DNA of 64,000 bases from Spirochaeta lutea (GTDB lineage: Bacteria; Spirochaetota; Spirochaetia; DSM-27196; Salinispiraceae): NCBI RefSeq assembly GCF_000758165.1, contig NZ_JNUP01000003.1:62001-126000 (forward strand), read 5' to 3'. The notes beneath the pieces are model-generated. The model did not search any database and had not been told where the DNA came from. It saw only the letters and a list, made by a program, of their open reading frames with translations. Of this stretch, positions 8,292 through 17,669 are shown in pieces. The position numbers were made by a program, and so were the translations under genes. Position 1 is the first letter of the stretch. Each line of letters starts with the position of its first letter.

Positions 8292-9557
8292 ATGAAGAAT
8301 AAACAACATCGCTGGTTAGGAATACAGGTCTTCTCCACAGTATTATTTGTGGTTCTGGCTGGTTGCACCTACGGCCCCCAGGGGGTATTTGCAGGCCTGG
8401 AGTTGGAAAAATCCGTAACTACAATAGACAAATCTGGATTATCAGAATCCATGAGCCCTTCCGCATTTGCCTACACCGCCCACGTTGAGGCAGTGGCGGG
8501 ACCTGCCCTGTTTTTGCGCCAGCCCACCGATTCGAACACATCACCCGACGTTCAAAACCCTTGGGAAAGCATTGAAGTAGGAGCTGCCGGGACCGATTCG
8601 ACCCTGACGGTTGAAACCGTATTTGCATTGGCCACAGTAGATTCTTACCTCTACGTCGCAGCTAGTCTGAGCGACGGGTCAAAGGCTCTGTACTATACCG
8701 ATACATCCAGTTTTTCGTGGGACGACAAGGGTATACTGACAAACGATGATGCAATCGAATGGGAAACTGTTGATATCGCTTCTTTTGGCCAGGGGACCCT
8801 CGAAGGCTTAATCGGAGTGGGAGAACGGGTCTTTTTCTGGACAACCGATAGTTCTAGCTCTACCCAACATCTCTTCTCCGTGGTAGCAAATGGAGCCCCG
8901 GTAGAACAGGCAATCCCGGGACTATCCAGCAGCTTGACGGGGTTAGACGGCTACTACGATCAGAATGCAGATGAATACTGGTTTGCATCCACCTCCCAGG
9001 TGTTCGGCGGCCAACTTGGCAGTCTTGGGCTTGATTCTAATTTTCCTGGGTTAACCATCGGGGAAGGTCCGGAAGCAGGGGATCGCCTGGTTTTCCTTGA
9101 GGCGGTGGGTTCCGATGCAGCCATCGCAGGTAGTAAGTTAGGACGCCTCTACCTACGAGAAAATGGCACAACCTGGTTTACCATGGTCGAGAATGATAAC
9201 TCCGTCTTAAGTTTTGTGAACAATCCTGGAGACATAGATGCGGCCTACCTTTCTGTGGCTACCAATAGCGCCTTTTATGACACCGACATCCGTTCGAATA
9301 CCCTGTTTTTAGCAACCGAAGAAGGATATGATCTAATAACCTTTAATATAACTGAGAAAACACTGTCCTATTTTGATGGGAGTACGCAAACCGAATTTAG
9401 TAATCAAAACTCTGCTGCATTCTGGTCTGCCCCTGTCCGAAAACTGGTATATAACACCATTGCCAGTCGCATGTACGTCCTCAGCGTTGGCCATGGACTA
9501 TGGACAAGCGTCATGAATGAGGATGGATACTTGGAATGGGAGTGGTTAAAAGACTAG
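8292..9557 (+). CDS. Hypothetical lipoprotein, possible beta-propeller
   Basis: A 421-residue protein with a signal peptide and a canonical lipobox VLAGC (Cys25). ATG at 8292 is chosen because it puts the signal peptide at the N-terminus and has AAGGAACT upstream; the frame is open further back, but that region overlaps the previous gene. The mature part has repeated segments of roughly 40-60 residues with patterns such as DSYLYVAASLSDG and GERVFFWTT. These suggest a beta-propeller-like fold, though this is an inference. The product is likely lipid-anchored in the envelope together with the barrel protein encoded just upstream. Confidence 0.65.
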   Translation: MKNKQHRWLGIQVFSTVLFVVLAGCTYGPQGVFAGLELEKSVTTIDKSGLSESMSPSAFAYTAHVEAVAGPALFLRQPTDSNTSPDVQNPWESIEVGAAGTDSTLTVETVFALATVDSYLYVAASLSDGSKALYYTDTSSFSWDDKGILTNDDAIEWETVDIASFGQGTLEGLIGVGERVFFWTTDSSSSTQHLFSVVANGAPVEQAIPGLSSSLTGLDGYYDQNADEYWFASTSQVFGGQLGSLGLDSNFPGLTIGEGPEAGDRLVFLEAVGSDAAIAGSKLGRLYLRENGTTWFTMVENDNSVLSFVNNPGDIDAAYLSVATNSAFYDTDIRSNTLFLATEEGYDLITFNITEKTLSYFDGSTQTEFSNQNSAAFWSAPVRKLVYNTIASRMYVLSVGHGLWTSVMNEDGYLEWEWLKD

Positions 9558-9613
9558 GATTCTAATAAATTCTTAGTGCGTAAAAGCATGGACCTTTCAG
9601 GGCCGGTAACAAC

Positions 9614-9636
9614 CCACCTGGGGAAATACCAGGTGG
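9614..9636 (+). terminator. Terminator after the plus-strand lipoprotein gene
   Basis: A perfect 8-bp stem CCACCTGG / CCAGGTGG with a 7-nt loop is followed by CATATCCTTTTCC. It lies 56 nt after the stop codon at 9557. The T-tract is broken, so efficiency is uncertain. Confidence 0.6.
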
Positions 9637-9731
9637 CATATCCTTTTCCAAGGCTGTCACAAGGTTATAAACGTTAGCCTAGGATTCTGATTAGTAATCA
9701 TATAGCGCCTATCAACGTGGTAGTTATGTAG

Positions 9732-9764
9732 TAAACCGATCATAAGAGATCTATGGTCGGTTTA
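9732..9764 (-). terminator. Terminator after the giant repeat-protein gene
   Basis: A 12-bp stem (TAAACCGATCAT / ATGGTCGGTTTA, one wobble pair) with a 9-nt loop sits immediately after the stop codon of the minus-strand gene ending at 9768. The downstream sequence is not strongly T-rich. Confidence 0.5.
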
Positions 9765-9767
9765 ACA

Positions 9768-12700
9768 CTACAGTCCCTGTCTTATCTGATTTCCTGAGAA
9801 TATTTGCCCCTCGATGCTTCCTGCTTCCAATGCTGGAATATCAATAATACGTGTTTGGGCGTCAAGACTTGTTCGCCAGCCGGGTTCGTTTTGTAGTAAT
9901 AAGGTGTTCCATCCCTCAAAAATGTTGTTCCGAACGTTTAGTTTTGTGTCTGTATCAGCCAGGTAGAATACCAGACTGTTGCCCCCGGCTCCCATGATCA
10001 TATTCTCTACAACCACATCACGGGCGTTTTGAATCTGAAACCCCAGGGTTGAACCGGTATTCGTGAGGTCAAGATCGCCGTTAATCCAATGAACCCTAGA
10101 CCTGTCAATGGTATTCAGGATGAGTTCAGCCGTGTTCCACGCTTCAATGCTGGTTAAGTCCTCGATAACGGCTGAAGAATTTTGAAAGTTAAAAACGGTA
10201 ATGAAATCCTCTGCGGAGTTAGCGACGATGGTATCACCGACCGAGGTGATTTCTGATAGTCGGGTAATCATTCCAGATGCGGATCGTTGACCGCTGGGAT
10301 GCCAGGAGTTGGATTGAGAGTCGAATACTCCCTCTTCAAGCCGGACAAGGGCGGTTGAAGGGGTCATCAAATCACCATAAAATATCGAATTTTTAGCGGT
10401 AAAAGCCCCGCCAATGCTATGAACGCCTATCCCCAAATCATTTGCCTGACCTACGAAGATGGAGGAATTGCTAATCGTAAGATCAGAGTCCTTTGCGAAG
10501 ATTACACTGGTTAAGGAACCAGACGGTCCATGGATCTCTGAATTAGAGATTGCAAGTTTGGTGTCTAGAGAATGGAGACTATATCGAGTCAGAGCAGAGC
10601 CAGTATTCTCATTACGATTGTTACGTAAGAATGCAGGAGTCCTCGTATACTCTATGAGAATTTCATTCAAAGACAGTTCAGATGCATTATCACTGTGGAT
10701 AAGCTGCCTAACAGTACTTTCATTAGCAATGATGTGAGTCCGTTCAACTAGAGTATTGCTTGCTGAATATGCAGAGAGTACTTGCGTCTTTCCGGTAACC
10801 ACCAAACTGAGCGTATCAAGCACAATAGAAGCTCCGGGATTCACCCGAAGAAGTTGTTCGGTTACCCCTCGTTGATCTGTGATGAAAAGATTGTGGAGGT
10901 AGGTGGTATTCCCTGCAGTGAAATCAAACACGGTCTCATCGGGAAAATTGGCATCCAGGGCTAAGACGGTTTCATTTGTACTGGGCTGCCAATTCCTATC
11001 GAGTCCCCCCCGAATAATTAGGCCGGAGATGTTTTCTATACCCTCACCCAGAAGGTAGGTGCCTTCGGTAAGGTACAACCGATTCCTATTCTTCTGGTAC
11101 AACAATTCTTTCGCTTCGGTAATAGACCGTGCAGGATTCTCACGGGTTCCAATCGGGGCACGAGGATTACGGAGGTCATTATGGTTGGACAGGTAAATTG
11201 AAGCGCGATCAACAATTACTTCAAAACGACGAGATCGCGAACTGATATTACCAGCTTCATCCTGAGCAACGGCTTCTACTTGATATAACGTAACGAATCC
11301 TGCTTCACCGGGTAGGCGTATTCTCCCATTATGTTCGGTGTAATTGGCAAGGGGTTGAACCGAACCGATACTAGTGGGGACGGTGAAGCCGGGAATCTCA
11401 TGGGGTTCAAAGGCTTTCTTGGTGATTTTCAAGAATATCGTATCAGTTGGCGCCTGTGTGGACAGTAAAAGTGTTCCCTCATTGTAAAAAATATACCTGA
11501 ATTGTTCATCCTCGGTTTCTGGAGGTAAGGGGGGGGTCGTGTCTATGATAAAGGATTCATACACAGGTTCAGAGGGCTCAATTCCCGGGGCGAATTGACG
11601 AAAGACAATCCGATACTCCAGTGTTTCCCCGGGGGTGTGGTTCAGATCAAGGGATCCATCCCATACCGGGGATCGGTTTGTAACATCGGGCACAGGGGAA
11701 TCGCTGAAATATAGTTCATACCGGATGGTGGCATTTTCTATGGTTGGTTGGAGGGTGATCTCCGGTACGGTGGTAGAGATTTTATCCTGGTCTTCGAGGA
11801 GTACGATTGGCCTTGGCGCTGTATTTTTTTCATCTATTTGGAGGGTGGATACGTCGCTTAGATTGCCTGCCTCATCGATACTCCTGTAAAAAAATCTCAA
11901 GGTATCTACACCGGGTTCTATGGTCCAGGAAATCGGCCTAGTATAGAGCTGGAAATCCATTTGGTTGGAAAATCTATATTGTATTGTATCATGAAAGTCA
12001 TCCCAGCTAATAAGTCCGGAATTTCCATCACGAACGACTACCGGCTCAGGAGGTGGCTCGGGGATTTGCTGATCGATGATGACGGTGACCATCTCTGTAA
12101 CCGCCCCCCAGTTTCCCACATCATCCTTTCCCCGGGCTAACATACGGTACTCGATAACGTTCCCACGCTCACCGGTTAGGCGGATACTACCGGTGTACTG
12201 AGGAGAATCAAAGGACGGAATGGCGGGTAAAGAACCGTTTGTGCTTAATTGGTAATACAGCGTGCCCTCGCCTTCTAAGATGATATCGACCGGCTTAGCA
12301 GTAACAATTCTACCATTTTGTGAGAACTTGGATTCATTTTCATCCACAACCAGTACCCGGGGTATTCCAGGTGGCTCCCGATCAATGGTTACAACCTTTT
12401 TCACCGGCTGAGATTGATTGCCCGCCACATCCTGGGTAAACGCGAGAATCTCAAAATCCTGTACGAGTCCAGGAGATCCTCGAAGGGTAAGTGGTGAGGT
12501 ATAAATGCTTGGTTCAGATCCGTTGATAGTGAGGTACACCAATGCCGTTTCACCATTATCATGGGTGACAGACAGGGTTACTGAATTACCGGTAACTTCA
12601 TTTTCGGGGTCCGTAAAAATTGTAGGCGCCAAGGGAACAACAGTATCTACCGAGAAGCTGTATCTCATACGCTCGGATTCTAGGCTCGGGTCATACTGTG

Positions 12701-14798
12701 ATTCCGCCCAGAGTTCTAGGGTGTACCGGGATTCTTCCAACCCAAAGGATAGCTGTAATTCGCCATCCTCAAACGTTCCCGTTTCAAGATCCTCGGTATC
12801 TATGTTGAGAAGGGCATAATTATACTTCACTGCTTTTTCTATGAACCCGAGGGGTAGAGTAATCTGCTCCTGTGTGAAGATCTGATCATCTAGGAGTCCT
12901 GTGAGAACCGGTTTTTTTGGCGGTACCATGTGGATAACATGCTCACGACTGGTTGGGATGGACCAATCATCCTCCCCAAGCTGCTCCCGAGCTTCGATCC
13001 AATACACCAGATTAACCCCGTCCCGGCCCTCAAGTTCAACTGGTTGAAGATACTCGATAAACTGGGGTTGTATGGAGGGGGCCTGTGGATCTGAGGCATT
13101 GATTCTGTACTGGAGTTTACTATCTGCATCGCCGGGTTTGACTACAAGGGTATCATCACGAATCTCGATTTCTGGTCCACGGGGAACTGGAGCATAGAAT
13201 TGAATTGTTGAGCTGCCTATTTTTTGAGGCGGCAATGATCCTGATGATGGTGTAAAAAAGGCGAATTTCATGGTTTCAGAGAGTTCTCTGGGGAGTGATA
13301 CCTCTACCGCCTCCTCTAACAGTACAGGATGATGATCATTAATAGAAACCAAGATTCCTTCGGCTGGTGGGTTGAACCTGATTATATTGTCCTCAACCTC
13401 TACCAATGATTCGATTGGTTGCTCAAGGTTCGAGGGTTGCACAACAGAATAGGATTGGACAGGGCTCGTTTTCCCTGCCGGGTTTTGCGTACGTAGCCAT
13501 ATGGTGTTCTCTCTTGAGAACGTCAACTCAGAAACCAGGAGGTTCTTAACAGTACGCCATGGCCCTTCTGAGGATTCGGTAGCGATTTGCAGCCTATGCT
13601 GCTCATGTCCACTCCCGACCAGGATATCCGAGGTGTATACTGGATCATCAGTATCAATGTTTCGGTAAACAGGATTGTACCCTGAATCACGCCTTAATAC
13701 CTGAGCAGTGAAATCTGGTGGAGGAAATCCATCGAGTAAGAAGAATAACCGGTATTCTCCCCTATCCGGTTTATGAATCCGTAGGGTTAATGCACGGAGA
13801 GATCCGTCCTGGGGACGAATTCTAAGTGGCCGGTTGAAAGGCAGGTCAAATATTCCAGGGCTACGTTCTTCGGCGACGTAGGTCATATCACTGTACAACA
13901 CGGGGATTTCTAGGCTGTTTCCTGTGAAGCCCTGGGCAATCTCTCCATAGGGTGTTGTTCCAGTAGTGAGTTCTACATTTGCATGGTATTCTTTTCCATT
14001 GCCATCAATGGACCAGACACGTAACGAAACATCTCCGGATACGGTGGTAATTCCCTGGTACACCTCACCAAAAACCTTAGGATCAGTACCATTTACCGTA
14101 TAGCGAATGGAGTTCATCCCAGAGGCTTTAATATATAGGGCCTGTGGATTTATGAAGGTTCCAGGCACCGGTGACAATATCTGTAGGGAAGGCTCTCCCC
14201 GTTCCGCCGTACGATCGATAATAAACCTTCCGGTTTGTACGGGGCTCTTGTTCTCAGCCTCATCCACAGCCCACACCTCCATGGTGAACTGTCTTCTTTC
14301 ACCAGGACTACCGGCTAGGGGTATGAACTCATCATATACCTTGGGTTCTGAATTATTGATCCTATACCAGTAGGTATCCGTTGCATTGCTACCGGATAGC
14401 TGAATTCTCTGGGCAGAATTGTATATTCCGGGTGGCTGACTAAAAACTGGGATCCTTGGCCGTTCCATATCAATGATATAGGTTAGAGGGCCTGACTCTG
14501 TAAACGTGCCATCCCGATATCGTATAACGGTGAATATGTATTCTCTACGCTCTCCAGGGAGGGAAGTCAGAGGCAGGGGTTCTCGCAATTGGAGGGGAAT
14601 CCCCGTCCCGCCGCTTTCCGGAAGGAACTGAAGAAGCAACTCATCGGTATGGTCGGATGCTTGTAGGATGATGGGTTTATTATACAAGCCGGGAGGCGGA
14701 CTGATTGCAGAGTCCGCTTCCTGGGTAAAGCCTGGAAATGAAGTAACTACCAAGAGTGAGACAATTCCAACGTAGAAAGTAGTAAATTTCCTGACCAT
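9768..14798 (-). CDS. Giant exported protein: chitobiase-C-like repeats plus beta-helix
   Basis: A 1,676-residue protein with a signal peptide (MVRKFTTFY...GFTQ). ATG at 14798 is preferred over the one at 14816 because GGGAG lies 8 nt before it. Residues ~35-1,160 hold about ten repeats of ~90-110 residues with a recurring plan: PPGxYN or similar, a strand with YxINxSxP, a P-G-E turn, then VWAxDxAGNxS and IDxxPP. This resembles the chitobiase/hexosaminidase C-terminal (CHB_HEX) and Ig-like folds. From about residue 1,200 the segment IGTRENPARSITEAKELL, LYLTEGTYLL and repeated N-rich strands indicates a right-handed beta-helix. There is no C-terminal anchor or sorting signal. It is probably periplasmic or surface-exposed, possibly carbohydrate-binding. 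The next gene upstream, encoding a phosphoribosyltransferase, ends 22 nt before the start. Confidence 0.75.
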   Translation of the reverse strand: MVRKFTTFYVGIVSLLVVTSFPGFTQEADSAISPPPGLYNKPIILQASDHTDELLLQFLPESGGTGIPLQLREPLPLTSLPGERREYIFTVIRYRDGTFTESGPLTYIIDMERPRIPVFSQPPGIYNSAQRIQLSGSNATDTYWYRINNSEPKVYDEFIPLAGSPGERRQFTMEVWAVDEAENKSPVQTGRFIIDRTAERGEPSLQILSPVPGTFINPQALYIKASGMNSIRYTVNGTDPKVFGEVYQGITTVSGDVSLRVWSIDGNGKEYHANVELTTGTTPYGEIAQGFTGNSLEIPVLYSDMTYVAEERSPGIFDLPFNRPLRIRPQDGSLRALTLRIHKPDRGEYRLFFLLDGFPPPDFTAQVLRRDSGYNPVYRNIDTDDPVYTSDILVGSGHEQHRLQIATESSEGPWRTVKNLLVSELTFSRENTIWLRTQNPAGKTSPVQSYSVVQPSNLEQPIESLVEVEDNIIRFNPPAEGILVSINDHHPVLLEEAVEVSLPRELSETMKFAFFTPSSGSLPPQKIGSSTIQFYAPVPRGPEIEIRDDTLVVKPGDADSKLQYRINASDPQAPSIQPQFIEYLQPVELEGRDGVNLVYWIEAREQLGEDDWSIPTSREHVIHMVPPKKPVLTGLLDDQIFTQEQITLPLGFIEKAVKYNYALLNIDTEDLETGTFEDGELQLSFGLEESRYTLELWAESQYDPSLESERMRYSFSVDTVVPLAPTIFTDPENEVTGNSVTLSVTHDNGETALVYLTINGSEPSIYTSPLTLRGSPGLVQDFEILAFTQDVAGNQSQPVKKVVTIDREPPGIPRVLVVDENESKFSQNGRIVTAKPVDIILEGEGTLYYQLSTNGSLPAIPSFDSPQYTGSIRLTGERGNVIEYRMLARGKDDVGNWGAVTEMVTVIIDQQIPEPPPEPVVVRDGNSGLISWDDFHDTIQYRFSNQMDFQLYTRPISWTIEPGVDTLRFFYRSIDEAGNLSDVSTLQIDEKNTAPRPIVLLEDQDKISTTVPEITLQPTIENATIRYELYFSDSPVPDVTNRSPVWDGSLDLNHTPGETLEYRIVFRQFAPGIEPSEPVYESFIIDTTPPLPPETEDEQFRYIFYNEGTLLLSTQAPTDTIFLKITKKAFEPHEIPGFTVPTSIGSVQPLANYTEHNGRIRLPGEAGFVTLYQVEAVAQDEAGNISSRSRRFEVIVDRASIYLSNHNDLRNPRAPIGTRENPARSITEAKELLYQKNRNRLYLTEGTYLLGEGIENISGLIIRGGLDRNWQPSTNETVLALDANFPDETVFDFTAGNTTYLHNLFITDQRGVTEQLLRVNPGASIVLDTLSLVVTGKTQVLSAYSASNTLVERTHIIANESTVRQLIHSDNASELSLNEILIEYTRTPAFLRNNRNENTGSALTRYSLHSLDTKLAISNSEIHGPSGSLTSVIFAKDSDLTISNSSIFVGQANDLGIGVHSIGGAFTAKNSIFYGDLMTPSTALVRLEEGVFDSQSNSWHPSGQRSASGMITRLSEITSVGDTIVANSAEDFITVFNFQNSSAVIEDLTSIEAWNTAELILNTIDRSRVHWINGDLDLTNTGSTLGFQIQNARDVVVENMIMGAGGNSLVFYLADTDTKLNVRNNIFEGWNTLLLQNEPGWRTSLDAQTRIIDIPALEAGSIEGQIFSGNQIRQGL

Positions 14799-14820
14799 TC
14801 CTAGGACTCCCAGCATAATC

Positions 14821-15429
14821 TTAATAGTCTCGGAGCTGTTTTAGCAATGCCACAACTTCCTGGTCATCTGCATAATTATGTTCTATTTCTTCGTCCGTTA
14901 AGCCAACTAGTTCATGGCTAAGATAATGAATCCAATTGTCCTCCGTCGGAGAGCTGACAAGGTGTTTGCGACAAAAATAATCCGGTTGGATAGGGAGTTG
15001 ATTTGATAGATAGGTACGAACCTTATAGTCGTGTACCGCAATCTTAATATCACGACGAGGCACACCCTTCTCCAACAACACCTCTACCAGGTGGTTTATC
15101 GTCCTGCCGGAGTCGAATATATCATCAATGAGAAGAATCTTATCCCCCTGGCGAAGATGCTCCGGTGAGTAGGTCCAACCGTCTACACGTATTTTATACT
15201 GTTCTTTTACACCTGAATAACTATGGGCAACCAGGGCAGCATAAAAAACAGGACGCTGCCCTTCAGGTCGGACCACCTTAAAATACTCGCTTATGACATT
15301 GCCCACGTAGGCTCCCCCGCGTAAGCTCACATAGATTACATCCGGTGTGAAGCCATCGGTGTGCATTCGATGGGCAAGCTTTAGAGAGTTATTTCTCACT
15401 TGCTGATACGATAAAAATTCTTTTGACAT
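14821..15429 (-). CDS. Phosphoribosyltransferase-domain protein
   Basis: A 202-residue protein with the type I PRTase signature ILLIDDIFDSGRTI (PRPP-binding loop) and an N-terminal VIYVSLRGGAYVGNVISEYF, which fits the PPi-binding loop. The order and size match hypoxanthine/xanthine-type purine PRTases, but the hood region is not diagnostic, so the base used is unknown. ATG at 15429 with AAGGA upstream is preferred to the GTG one codon earlier. It follows the HtrA gene by 14 nt. Confidence 0.75.
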   Translation of the reverse strand: MSKEFLSYQQVRNNSLKLAHRMHTDGFTPDVIYVSLRGGAYVGNVISEYFKVVRPEGQRPVFYAALVAHSYSGVKEQYKIRVDGWTYSPEHLRQGDKILLIDDIFDSGRTINHLVEVLLEKGVPRRDIKIAVHDYKVRTYLSNQLPIQPDYFCRKHLVSSPTEDNWIHYLSHELVGLTDEEIEHNYADDQEVVALLKQLRDY

Positions 15430-15443
15430 CACCTATCCTTATT

Positions 15444-16904
15444 TTAATATATAATACTTACCTTCAATTCTACGCCATCACGATAAAATTGAAAGTCAAT
15501 TTCCCCATCTTGCCTAGAGTTAAGGGCTGTGTAGAAGTCTTTCAAGGAAGCAACTTGCTGTCCATTGACTTGGTTGATTACATCACCGCTTTGAATTCCG
15601 GCGATTGCTCCGGGGCTTCTGCGAATAATGGAATTTACAATCACCCCCTGGATTGAATCACCGAGTTCGGCATTACGTTTAACATCATCGGTAAGGGGAT
15701 ATACGGAAAAACCCGGCCAGAGGTCTCTGGATTGGCCAGCGATCTCTTCCTCGGACTCCCTAGTAGTAATTCTGACATCAAGGATACGCTCCTCTCCGTT
15801 TCGGATGATCTTGAATTTGGCTGTTTCATCAACCGGAAGGTCGCCCACCCGTAAAACCAGCTCATCTGATGATTTGATATCCCAATTATTTACACCAACG
15901 ATGAAATCCCCGGGCATGATCGCAGCTCTACCAGCCGGTGAGGTGCGGTATACAGAATTAACCAATGCACCACGGTTTGTAGGCAGTTCGAGTCCCTCTT
16001 GAATCTCGGATGTGATTGAAGAGATGCTAACTCCTATCCAGCCGTATCGGACTTCACCATTATTGATAAAATCATCTATTGCTTTTTTTGCATTATTGAT
16101 TGGAATGGCAAAGCCCAACCCAACGCTTCCCCCCGTTTGGGTTGTTATCCACGTGTTAATTCCAACAACCTCACCATTGAGATTTACCAGGGCTCCCCCA
16201 GAGTTACCCCGATTAATCGCAGCGTCGGTCTGAATAAAGTCGCTTATATTCCCAGCAGGACCACCCGTACGATGGAGGGCGGACACAATGCCGGCTGTAA
16301 CGGTGGATTGAAAACCGAACGGACTCCCCATGGCAAGCACCCAATCTCCCACTTGGAGGGATGATGAATCGCCGAGAGTAGCTACCGATATGTCCTGTTC
16401 ATCCGTAGTAAAGGATACCAGTGCCAGATCCTTCCTCGTATCCTTACCTACTAATTCAGCGGTGTACTGCCGCTCATCATCAAGGGTGACAAGGATTTCT
16501 TCTGCCTCCCCTATAACATGGGCATTAGTCAGTACAAACACCTCCTGACCATTTCTTCCGACGATTACCCCTGAGCCTAAACCCTGATTCCTAAACTCTT
16601 GTGGACTGTCCCCACCGTCGGGGTTTCCAAAGAAAAAATCAAAAAACGGATTCGACTGATCCTGAGGGAGGGTTTGGGTTGTAACCTCCACAACATCAAT
16701 CCGTACTACGGCAGAGAGCGTATTCTGTACTACCTCTCTAAACGAATTTTGCAGTTCCTCAAGACTCTGAACAGAGGGGATGCTCGGGGCCGGTTGGCTC
16801 TGTGAATCTTGGATTATGCTTGTCTTCGGTGAGTTACATCCGAATACAAGGATGCTCAGTAGAATCACCGTAATAGTAAAAAACCTAGTTCTTGGACGAA
16901 ACAT
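15444..16904 (-). CDS. htrA: HtrA/DegP-like periplasmic serine protease, lipoprotein
   Basis: A 486-residue protease of the Do family. The N-terminus is a lipoprotein signal ending in LVFGC (Cys23), so the enzyme is likely tethered to a membrane rather than free in the periplasm. The catalytic triad is visible as H129 (LTNAHV), D159 (KDLALV) and S235 (NRGNSGGALV). A Pro/Ser/Gln linker separates the anchor from the protease domain. Two PDZ domains follow, at about 290-380 and 400-480, with GRAAIMPGDFIVGVN and GAIAGIQSGDVINQVNG. It degrades or refolds misfolded envelope proteins. A strong SD (AGGAGGAGG) lies before the ATG. Confidence 0.93.
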   Translation of the reverse strand: MFRPRTRFFTITVILLSILVFGCNSPKTSIIQDSQSQPAPSIPSVQSLEELQNSFREVVQNTLSAVVRIDVVEVTTQTLPQDQSNPFFDFFFGNPDGGDSPQEFRNQGLGSGVIVGRNGQEVFVLTNAHVIGEAEEILVTLDDERQYTAELVGKDTRKDLALVSFTTDEQDISVATLGDSSSLQVGDWVLAMGSPFGFQSTVTAGIVSALHRTGGPAGNISDFIQTDAAINRGNSGGALVNLNGEVVGINTWITTQTGGSVGLGFAIPINNAKKAIDDFINNGEVRYGWIGVSISSITSEIQEGLELPTNRGALVNSVYRTSPAGRAAIMPGDFIVGVNNWDIKSSDELVLRVGDLPVDETAKFKIIRNGEERILDVRITTRESEEEIAGQSRDLWPGFSVYPLTDDVKRNAELGDSIQGVIVNSIIRRSPGAIAGIQSGDVINQVNGQQVASLKDFYTALNSRQDGEIDFQFYRDGVELKVSIIY

Positions 16905-16919
16905 GCTACCTCCTCCTAG

Positions 16920-17669
16920 TTATTCCCACGATGTTAAAATTTCCGGACCATCTTCCAGTATCGCGACGGTATGTTCAAAATGCGCAGATGGTGTACCATC
17001 ACGTGTAACAACAGTCCAGTCATCGGGTAACACCCGAACATCATCACCACCAAGATTTACCATTGGTTCGATGGCAATCACCATTCCTGGTTTTAGGCGA
17101 GGATTCGGCCCTCCTCCAACATAGTTTGGAATCTGTGGATCCTCGTGTACATACAATCCAACCCCATGTCCACAGTAGGGGCGGACAACCCCGTATCCCT
17201 TGGCGTGCACATGCTTATAAACTGCCCGGGAGATATCTTTTACCCGGTTGCCCGGCATTGCCTGGGAAATACCCTTAAACAGGCTCTCCTTGGTACTCGT
17301 GAGCAAATCAGAAATCTCCGGGGAAACCTGACCGATTGGTACAGTGAATGCCGAATCGCTAAAAAACCCGCCCAGGTTAATACCACAGTCTATACTGAGG
17401 ATGTCTCCATCACGAAGAGGACGGTCATCGGGTATACCGTGGATAACCGCTTCATTGACCGAGGTACATAATGTCCCTGGAAATCCATGGTGTCCAAGAA
17501 ATGCCGGCTTTCCGCCATGGCTGACGATAAAGTCATAGGCGATCCCGTCCAATTTCTTGGGGGTGATTCCCGGTTTTATATGGGGCCGTAGAACCCTAAA
17601 GGTTTCAGTCAACAAACGGCACGAAGTACGAATTCCTTCAATTTGCTCAGGTGTTTTCATAATAATCAT
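16920..17669 (-). CDS. map: Type I methionine aminopeptidase
   Basis: A 249-residue enzyme removing the initiator Met from nascent proteins. The metal ligands are visible: Asp in LSIDCGINLGGFFSD (two Asp), His in GHGVGLYVHEDP, Glu in AIEPMV and Glu in FEHTVAI. The ATG at 17669 is chosen because AAGGA lies 7 nt upstream and it overlaps the stop of the TPR gene as ATGA; the open frame extends 9 codons further without an SD. It lacks the N-terminal zinc extension, as expected for type Ia. Confidence 0.93.
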   Translation of the reverse strand: MIIMKTPEQIEGIRTSCRLLTETFRVLRPHIKPGITPKKLDGIAYDFIVSHGGKPAFLGHHGFPGTLCTSVNEAVIHGIPDDRPLRDGDILSIDCGINLGGFFSDSAFTVPIGQVSPEISDLLTSTKESLFKGISQAMPGNRVKDISRAVYKHVHAKGYGVVRPYCGHGVGLYVHEDPQIPNYVGGGPNPRLKPGMVIAIEPMVNLGGDDVRVLPDDWTVVTRDGTPSAHFEHTVAILEDGPEILTSWE

